A DNA stretch of 22,206 bases from a virus: IMG/VR virus record IMGVR_UViG_3300036900_000183, positions 1 through 22,206 of that record; one strand, written 5' to 3'. The position numbers and the translations under genes are program-made. Position 1 is the first letter of the stretch; every line of letters starts with the position of its first letter. The notes below the pieces were generated by a model that saw only the letters and a program-made list of their open reading frames with translations, made no database searches and had not been told where the DNA came from. Below are positions 17,408 to 21,259 of this stretch, piece after piece.

Positions 17408-17835
17408 CAGGTAGCCCCAGTGCAGATATCGCAAATATTGGTGACAGACACGCCGTAAGCCCGCGCCACAGCTGACTTGCTTACCGGAAGAGTCTCTACG
17501 GCAAGACGGATGTCATCAACGTCCTGCGCCGACAGCTTCGAATACCGCCGACCCTTGCGAGTCATGTCTTCCAGGTTGTCGAACTGGGAACCTAAGAATA
17601 GGTGCTCAGGATTCACACATGCGCGGTTATCGCACCGATGACAGACGTAGGCATCGCCAGGATCTCCATGGTGGATAGCCCATGACGCTCGGTGTGCTCC
17701 GATGCTTCGACTACGGGTCACTCCAATTTGCCCGTACCCACAGCTGCCGAAAGATGCGATCCACTCCCAGCATCCGGTCTCGGGGTTCACAAGGTACTTC
17801 TCGTGAAACCGCTCAGCCAGCGATCGGGTCCGCAC
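17404..17835 (-). CDS. HNH homing-type endonuclease (143 aa)
   Basis: GTG at 17835 overlaps the preceding TAG by one base (TAGTG). The middle of the protein carries the HNH_3-type pattern: AHRASWAIHHGDPGD, then VCHRCDNRACVNPEHLFLGS and DNLEDMTRKGR. The His of AHRASW, the Cys pair and NPEHL are the usual metal and catalytic positions. A C-terminal helix-turn-helix (SKSAVARAYGVSVTNICDI) follows, as in free-standing homing endonucleases that use it for DNA binding. The gene lies directly before terL. HNH proteins in this spot can be selfish elements or can assist terminase cutting (as HK97 gp74 does). The HTH tail favours a homing enzyme, but the tight stop-start overlaps suggest it has been absorbed into the operon. 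Confidence 0.85.
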   Translation of the reverse strand: MRTRSLAERFHEKYLVNPETGCWEWIASFGSCGYGQIGVTRSRSIGAHRASWAIHHGDPGDAYVCHRCDNRACVNPEHLFLGSQFDNLEDMTRKGRRYSKLSAQDVDDIRLAVETLPVSKSAVARAYGVSVTNICDICTGATW

Positions 17836-18308
17836 TACGCCTTCTTCCCGGGTACAAGCCCAAGTCGATCGAGGCGTTCAGCGTCTAGGTATTCCGCCCG
17901 TCGCTCGCGAATCGCCTGCTCGATCAGCTGAACGGTATGCAACCCGGCAAGCTGCTTATCGAAGGCCTCACCAGCGAACCTTGCTTCGTCGTCCAGGTGG
18001 AAATCCACGTCGTAGTCCCGCCCCTCAGCATCGATACCCTTGAAGCGAGCCCCGAGCCCCATCAGCTCAGGCCAGCAGCCGATAAGCCGAACTCCAATGC
18101 CAGCAAGTCGCGCGTTCACAGCCTTCGCCAACTCAGCAAGCTCTCGCTCGCGTCGGGCTAGCTCGTCAGATGCGAGTTCTTGACCCTGGAAGATTAGCTT
18201 CTGCCCGCCTTCAGCCCAATCAACTTGCGCGTGCAAGGTGTCGAGGATGGTGTCGTCCTCGCTCTTGACGATGCCGGGAGTGGGGCCGATTTCCGATTCG
18301 GCAAGCAT
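17835..18308 (-). CDS. Hypothetical protein upstream of HNH and terminase genes (157 aa)
   Basis: ATG at 18308 overlaps the preceding stop (TGATG); the GTG one codon earlier is less likely. The N-terminus MLAESEIGPTPGIV is nearly repeated at the start of a micro-ORF at 18653. Residues 40-75 form a helix rich in Glu and Arg (ELARRERELAELAKAVNARL). An alpha/beta part (GVRLIGCWPELMGL, GRDYDVDFHLDDEARF) follows, then a helical C-terminus. I do not recognise a family. By position it is one of two candidates for the small terminase subunit, but no helix-turn-helix is evident, so that is a guess. Confidence 0.7.
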   Translation of the reverse strand: MLAESEIGPTPGIVKSEDDTILDTLHAQVDWAEGGQKLIFQGQELASDELARRERELAELAKAVNARLAGIGVRLIGCWPELMGLGARFKGIDAEGRDYDVDFHLDDEARFAGEAFDKQLAGLHTVQLIEQAIRERRAEYLDAERLDRLGLVPGKKA

Positions 18309-18586
18309 CACGGCTGCTCTCTATGCGGGTAGCCATTGTCAGCGCGCCACTCGTCACGTACCTCTCGGTACCATTTATTAACAGCCTCAAGCGGGACGCC
18401 CAGATCACTGAGTCTTTTCTCGGCATCCCAACAGGCGCGAGAGGCCTCGCGGTATGCAGTGAACATAGCCGGGGTCGTTAGGCTGAGGATGAATTCCTCT
18501 CTCAGTCTCTGAACGTCATCCGGCAAATGCCCGGTTTCTCTGGTGGCCACCACCGCGTCTAACAGCTTCTTTGCTAGGTCAGACAT
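18308..18586 (-). CDS. Small helical protein (92 aa)
   Basis: The frame extends to 18661, but ATG at 18586 has AAAGG eight bases upstream and overlaps a TGA (TGATG) that ends the GRPPKVA-coding frame. The chosen protein starts MSDLAKKLLDAVVATRETGH and is all helical and charged (DDVQRLREEFILSL, YREASRACWDAEKRLSDLGV, KWYREVRDEWRADNGY). It has no recognised domain. It is inside the small-gene cluster that leads to the terminase and may be a packaging or regulatory accessory. Confidence 0.7.
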   Translation of the reverse strand: MSDLAKKLLDAVVATRETGHLPDDVQRLREEFILSLTTPAMFTAYREASRACWDAEKRLSDLGVPLEAVNKWYREVRDEWRADNGYPHREQP

Positions 18587-18653
18587 CACGCAACCTTTGG
18601 CGGACGCCCCGGACGATGCCTGGTGTCGGGCCGATGTCGGAATCATCGAGCAT
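18579..18653 (-). CDS. Micro-ORF with apparent one-base frameshift (24 aa as read; 22 aa if corrected)
   Basis: ATG at 18653 follows a GGTGG stretch and overlaps the end of another micro-ORF. As read it gives MLDDSDIGPTPGIV and then an unrelated tail ending at 18579. The first 14 residues match the start of the 157-aa protein at 18308 (11 identical, three Asp/Glu or similar changes). Going back one base after GTC gives PGRPPKVA and a stop at 18586, matching the C-terminus of the 93-aa protein at 18732. One extra G in the GGGG run at 18607-18610 would join both as MLDDSDIGPTPGIVRGRPPKVA, with a TGATG link to the next gene. Codon differences within GRPPKVA and GPTPGIV are synonymous, which argues both frames are or were translated. 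Sequencing error, recent mutation or programmed shift are all possible. Confidence 0.45.
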   Translation of the reverse strand: MLDDSDIGPTPGIVRGVRQRLRDV

Positions 18654-18732
18654 GGACCCACCAGAAAGATCCAGCAGGAGCCATGTAAGCTAATGTCTTC
18701 CGGTAGTCATCCAAGAAATATAGCTTACCCAT
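18643..18732 (-). CDS. Micro-ORF, 29 aa
   Basis: ATG at 18732 overlaps the TGA of the 93-aa gene (TGATG), and the strong AAGGTGG stretch within that gene's last codons serves as its ribosome binding site. The product MGKLYFLDDYRKTLAYMAPA continues with GSFWWVHAR and stops at 18643. It is aromatic and moderately hydrophobic, but has no clear membrane segment. The same frame continues after the TGA for 17 codons into the GRPPKVA ending, so read-through would give a 47-codon protein with an AT-hook-like tail. The overlap and ribosome site support translation; the function is unknown. Confidence 0.5.
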   Translation of the reverse strand: MGKLYFLDDYRKTLAYMAPAGSFWWVHAR

Positions 18733-19013
18733 CACGCCACCTTCGGTGGGCGCCCAGGTCCACGTCTGGCAACCTCACCCAGCGGAACCGTGAAGCTATC
18801 CGAAACAGTCAGGACATCGCACGAGCTGACCTGGCTCCACGGGAGCAACAATGGAAGCGCGCGTGAGTCGTGCGACGCGATCACGCCCAGCTCCGACGAC
18901 TCGAGTTTCCACCCTTGCTCGATGCCAAGCTGGAAGACCGATTGCGAAACGTTGCGCCACTCGAGCTCAAGCCCTTTCGGGTCGGCCAGCCGTACTTTCG
19001 AAAACTGCATCAT
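18732..19013 (-). CDS. Small protein with C-terminal AT-hook-like tail (93 aa)
   Basis: Two in-frame ATG codons at 19013 and 19010 overlap the preceding TGA; TAAAGG lies just upstream. Residues 1-75 look like a beta domain (SKVRLADPKGLELEWRNVSQ, WKLESSELGVIASH, ALPLLLPWSQVSSCDVLTVS). The last residues ARRGPGRPPKVA hold the GRP core of an AT-hook flanked by basic residues, which in other proteins inserts into the minor groove of AT-rich DNA. This suggests DNA binding, perhaps in packaging or gene control. The same tail is encoded again at the end of the micro-ORF at 18586. Confidence 0.7.
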   Translation of the reverse strand: MMQFSKVRLADPKGLELEWRNVSQSVFQLGIEQGWKLESSELGVIASHDSRALPLLLPWSQVSSCDVLTVSDSFTVPLGEVARRGPGRPPKVA

Positions 19014-19375
19014 TGCGCCTTTACCAAAACCGGCCGGTCGAATGCCGACAGGTCCGGAGCCTTAACTTTTACCCGACGCGGCTCAATCGACAGAAGCCGG
19101 TGAGCGGTCTCATCGATCTTCAATGCTGTGTAGGTGTCCGGGTCCGGAGACTTGCCCCTAGCCCTTGAGAGAGCCAACGAGTGCAGGTGGTCCAGCCTGT
19201 CCAGTGCCATGGCCAGACGCTCAACCGGGTCCTCCACCTTGTCGATCTCGCGTAGAGACCGGAACAGTGGACCACGGAGCTCGTCTCCGGTGAATAGTGA
19301 TGGCTGAGGCACAAGCTCGCTCTGCCCTGCTAAGGGGGGATTAGGCGACAGAGATGCTTGAGGGCGCTTAGCCAT
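19010..19375 (-). CDS. Hypothetical protein, first gene of the terminase-proximal cluster (121 aa)
   Basis: ATG at 19375 is chosen over the GTG one codon earlier. No good ribosome binding site is visible. The N-terminal 35 residues are Pro/Ser-rich. The rest is helical: DELRGPLFRSLREIDKVEDP, VERLAMALDRLDHLHSLALS, TALKIDETAHRLLSIEPRRV. A basic, unstructured tail ends in FDRPVLVKAQ. It is one of two candidates for the small terminase subunit because it is helical, of suitable length and precedes the terminase by a few genes, but I cannot identify a DNA-binding helix. Treat the role as unknown. Confidence 0.68.
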   Translation of the reverse strand: MAKRPQASLSPNPPLAGQSELVPQPSLFTGDELRGPLFRSLREIDKVEDPVERLAMALDRLDHLHSLALSRARGKSPDPDTYTALKIDETAHRLLSIEPRRVKVKAPDLSAFDRPVLVKAQ

Positions 19376-19383
19376 CACGGCTA

Positions 19384-19412
19384 GCTATGGCAGAAATCCC
19401 CAGTCTGGTCAA
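19384..19412 (-). promoter_or_regulatory. Candidate promoter before the terminase-proximal cluster
   Basis: On the minus strand TTGACC (19407-19412, five of six to the -35 consensus) is followed after 17 bases by CATAGC (19384-19389, three of six). It lies in one of the few gaps between genes. The transcript would begin near 19377, almost at the ATG at 19375, which fits the missing ribosome binding site of that gene. The -10 is weak, so this is tentative. Confidence 0.3.
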
Positions 19413-19416
19413 GCGG

Positions 19417-19707
19417 TCAGTGCTCAACCTTCGCGCAGCACCAGGTCTTATCATTCGGATCGCCGCTAAAGCAGTCATAAGCCTCATTAGCGAGCCCGGT
19501 GATGTTTTGGCCATCCAGGTCGGCCGCGGTGCCATCGGCGCATTGGTAGGTCACTGAGGCAGCGTGGTGATAGGTCAGCGACGCTCCGCAGTACTCGGCG
19601 GGTTCGGCTGCGATGTGGCAGTTCGGTTCTGGAGCCGGGTCAGCGACCTGGCCAGCGCAGGCCGACAGGGTGAGAGCGAGAGCAGCTAGGGTGATGAGCT
19701 TGTTCAT
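19417..19707 (-). CDS. Small Cys-rich lipoprotein (96 aa)
   Basis: ATG at 19707 overlaps the preceding stop (ATGA). The N-terminus MNKLITLAALALTLSACAG is a lipoprotein signal peptide: basic residue, hydrophobic core and LSAC lipobox, with acylation expected at C17. Ala at +2 argues for outer-membrane sorting in a Gram-negative host. The mature part is short, polar and has six more cysteines (30, 40, 56, 79, 90, 91), which could pair in the periplasm. Known small phage lipoproteins include Rz1 spanins and receptor-blocking proteins such as T5 Llp. It lacks the Pro-rich body and Rz partner of a spanin, so a receptor-blocking or surface role is a possibility, not a finding. It sits in a cassette with two likely regulators. 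Confidence 0.78.
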   Translation of the reverse strand: MNKLITLAALALTLSACAGQVADPAPEPNCHIAAEPAEYCGASLTYHHAASVTYQCADGTAADLDGQNITGLANEAYDCFSGDPNDKTWCCAKVEH

Positions 19708-19934
19708 TCGGCTGGGACTTTCGTGGGTTTGAGTGCGGAATGGCTACCTGTGGCGACTTTCGCGTACAGTGTCAGTAGTGTCTGCTCGATGTAGGCTGAG
19801 CGGCCAGCAGGTTTGCGGAGTTCGTCGAGAGCCGAGGTCGCGGCCTTGGTCAGTCTGAGCTGGACCTTGACCGTGTGGCGCTGGCTCTCGGGGATGCTGG
19901 CGCCGCTTTTGCGTGGGGCTTTTTTGGTTGTCAT
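19704..19934 (-). CDS. Ribbon-helix-helix-like regulator (76 aa)
   Basis: The frame is open to 20087, but ATG at 19934 has AGGAG seven bases upstream and is clearly the start. After a basic N-terminus (MTTKKAPRKSGASIPESQ) comes a strand-helix-helix unit: HTVKVQLRLTKAATSALDEL, then RSAYIEQTLLTLYAKVAT. This matches the ribbon-helix-helix fold of CopG/Arc-type repressors, which dimerise and put the strand into the major groove. The gene lies between a wHTH-like gene and the lipoprotein. Its likely targets are in the nearby control region, but that is inference. Confidence 0.7.
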   Translation of the reverse strand: MTTKKAPRKSGASIPESQRHTVKVQLRLTKAATSALDELRKPAGRSAYIEQTLLTLYAKVATGSHSALKPTKVPAE

Positions 19935-19963
19935 CAAGCTCTCCTGGGCACTGGCGCCCGCCA

Positions 19964-19994
19964 CTGCTCGCGACCGGTGAGGGTGCACGAGCAG
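19964..19994. repeat. Inverted repeat before the ribbon-helix-helix gene
   Basis: Arms CTGCTCG (19964-19970) and CGAGCAG (19988-19994) pair perfectly around a 17-base loop in the 70-base gap between two regulatory genes. It could be an operator or a leader hairpin. Seven base pairs is modest, so it may be chance. Confidence 0.35.
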
Positions 19995-20004
19995 GGCGCG
20001 GGGG

Positions 20005-20244
20005 TCAGGCTTCGTCGCTCGTGTAATGGTCGACGCAGCTACCGCCGCAAACTCCACAGAAGGCCTCGGCGACGAGGTACGACACAATGTTTCCCCGTTG
20101 CTGTCTCTGCTCCAAAGTGACGAGCCCCATGTCGCGCAGCGCGAGGGCCACGCGGTAGTCGTGGCGGTAACACGGGACTCGACGCGGAAGCTTAGAAAGC
20201 AGCGTCTTAGCGGCGTCCGTCAGATTCAGTATTCTGCTCGCCAT
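20005..20244 (-). CDS. Winged-helix-like protein with C-terminal Cys cluster (79 aa)
   Basis: The frame extends to 20268, but ATG at 20244 has GGAG nine bases upstream and is chosen. The first 55 residues suggest a winged helix: helix LTDAAKTLLSKLP, helix YRHDYRVALALRDMGL, then a wing VTLEQRQQRGNIVSYLVAE. The C-terminus has C-x2-C-x3-C with a following His (FCGVCGGSCVDHY), a possible metal site. It is the first gene after a good leftward promoter and a leader hairpin, so it is likely an early or regulatory gene. The family is not recognised. Confidence 0.65.
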   Translation of the reverse strand: MASRILNLTDAAKTLLSKLPRRVPCYRHDYRVALALRDMGLVTLEQRQQRGNIVSYLVAEAFCGVCGGSCVDHYTSDEA

Positions 20245-20270
20245 TCGTCCAATCTCCTTCAACGCCACAA

Positions 20271-20295
20271 GCCCCGCGTCCAGAGGAGGCGGGGC
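20271..20295 (-). promoter_or_regulatory. Leader hairpin in the wHTH-like gene 5' untranslated region
   Basis: Arms GCCCCGC (20271-20277) and GCGGGGC (20289-20295) pair over seven G-C rich bases around an 11-base loop, between the promoter and the ATG at 20244. No U-tract follows on the minus strand, so it is not a terminator. It may stabilise the transcript or affect translation. Confidence 0.45.
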
Positions 20296-20312
20296 GGAAC
20301 CACCACGCTGAT

Positions 20313-20341
20313 ACTATACGGTAGCTGGGATACCAGCGCAA
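20313..20341 (-). promoter_or_regulatory. Leftward sigma70-type promoter candidate
   Basis: On the minus strand TTGCGC (20336-20341, three of six) and TATAGT (20313-20318, five of six) are separated by exactly 17 bases. Transcription would start near 20306 and run into the wHTH-like gene. It lies downstream of a terminator, as expected for the start of a new transcription unit. Confidence 0.5.
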
Positions 20342-20378
20342 GCCCTCACCACCGAAAATCGGCATCGACCAGGAGTTC

Positions 20379-20502
20379 GGCTAGCCGGCCAGCACCAGTT
20401 GCAGTCCCGCCACCTCGTCGGCTGTCATGATTCCGACGTAACTGCTCGACAGCATCCTCGAAGGCGGGGCTAGCCGCCTGTTACTGAAGGCGAGGGCTAG
20501 CC
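20379..20502. repeat. Three GGCTAGCC palindromes upstream of the leftward promoter
   Basis: The perfect 8-base palindrome GGCTAGCC occurs at 20379-20386, 20468-20475 and 20495-20502. All lie upstream of the -35 element, the nearest 37 bases away. They could be operators for the nearby regulators. Another copy is inside a coding sequence at 8886, so the word itself is not unique; the cluster is what stands out. Confidence 0.45.
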
Positions 20503-20514
20503 CACAAACGACAA

Positions 20515-20534
20515 AACCCGCCGAGAGGCGGGTT
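20515..20534 (-). terminator. Rho-independent terminator, leftward
   Basis: An 8-base-pair stem (AACCCGCC / GGCGGGTT) with a four-base loop is followed on the minus strand by TTTTGTCG. It would end leftward transcripts coming from the VapE gene and separate them from the promoter at 20313. The plus-strand side has no T-run, so it is directional. Confidence 0.7.
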
Positions 20535-20548
20535 CAGCCGGGCTCGAG

Positions 20549-20620
20549 TCACCGAAATGGCCCGATCCAATGTCCAACTTGTGAAGGGCGGGACAGGGAG
20601 ATCGTAGCCATTTCCGGTGA
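20549..20620. repeat. Long-arm inverted repeat
   Basis: TCACCGAAATGGC (20549-20561) and GCCATTTCCGGTGA (20607-20620) are inverted copies with a single extra base, 45 bases apart. It lies between the leftward terminator and the ribosome site of the plus-strand ORF. Its role is unknown; a protein-binding pair or a leader structure are options. Confidence 0.5.
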
Positions 20621-20688
20621 TTTGGGCAAGGCAGTGCTCAAAATCCAGTGCAAATGGAGGGCTATATGGCCCCGATTAAGCCTCGGCC

Positions 20689-20937
20689 ATGCCGAGAGCC
20701 GCCACCAAAGCGGCAGCCACGACCGCAGACCGTTCAACCACGGTGGCGCCCGCCACCGGTGCGCCGGCAACGGGAGTGACGTTAACGACCGCCGGGTCTG
20801 GGCTGCTGCTCACTGGCTTGGACCCCTGCAACGAGGAGCCAGCGCCCGCGCTGCGCGTCGAGCCGGGGCAGAGCTACACCGAGTGGAAGCGTAGCGGGGT
20901 TACCTACGTAGTCACTGACGCGGAGTGCAATCGGTGA
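20689..20937 (+). CDS. Small plus-strand hypothetical protein (82 aa)
   Basis: This is the only convincing plus-strand ORF. It starts MPRAATKAAATTADRSTTVA, has an Ala/Thr-rich first third, and then a plausible folded part (GSGLLLTGLDPCNEEPAPAL, RVEPGQSYTEWKRSGVTYVV, TDAECNR) with two cysteines. Codon use is G+C-rich at third positions, like the other genes. The ATG at 20689 has no ribosome site. A perfect GGAGG at 20656-20660 sits five bases before another ATG at 20666, but in a different frame (MAPIKPRP...). One extra base near 20688 would join them. So either the start is mis-set, or the sequence has a one-base loss. Function is unknown; an independently expressed accessory gene is possible. 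Confidence 0.5.
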   Translation: MPRAATKAAATTADRSTTVAPATGAPATGVTLTTAGSGLLLTGLDPCNEEPAPALRVEPGQSYTEWKRSGVTYVVTDAECNR

Positions 20938-21259
20938 TGTCGGCTTGAGCTGGCTAGAGGTAGCCCGGGGGTTGAGGTAGGGCGAGGTCATATCAGTCTA
21001 CATTTCCGATAGGGTTACCCGGATATGCGCGCGGGAGGGTAGCACGATTCGGCAAGATCGTAGCACGCAGCGTATTGAGTCAACCGTGCTCACCCTGAGC
21101 AGACCCATCTGTTTTCCGGTGTGCTCACCATTTCTTCTATCATTACCTATATTTATCATATTGAGTATACCTGAGTATATCTATTTGTTTGGCAAGAGTT
21201 GTAACTGTATAGGGTTTGGCGGATTTGGATCTCGGAAGACTCGGTGTGCTCAGTATGAC
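20938..21259. other. AT-rich intergenic region with iteron-like repeats (origin candidate)
   Basis: No convincing gene is seen. The word GTGTGCTC occurs at 21119-21126 and 21244-21251, and continues into the VapE 3' end at 21290-21297 (inverted) and 21313-21320; a partial copy, GTGCTCACC, is at 21086-21094. Between them is a markedly AT-rich stretch (about 21130-21215) with TGAGTATA at 21162-21169 and 21172-21179, ten bases (one helical turn) apart. Repeats plus an easily melted stretch next to a replication gene resemble a theta-type origin. Two copies of the 8-mer also occur elsewhere (7714 inverted, 17692), so the word alone is not specific. Confidence 0.4.
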
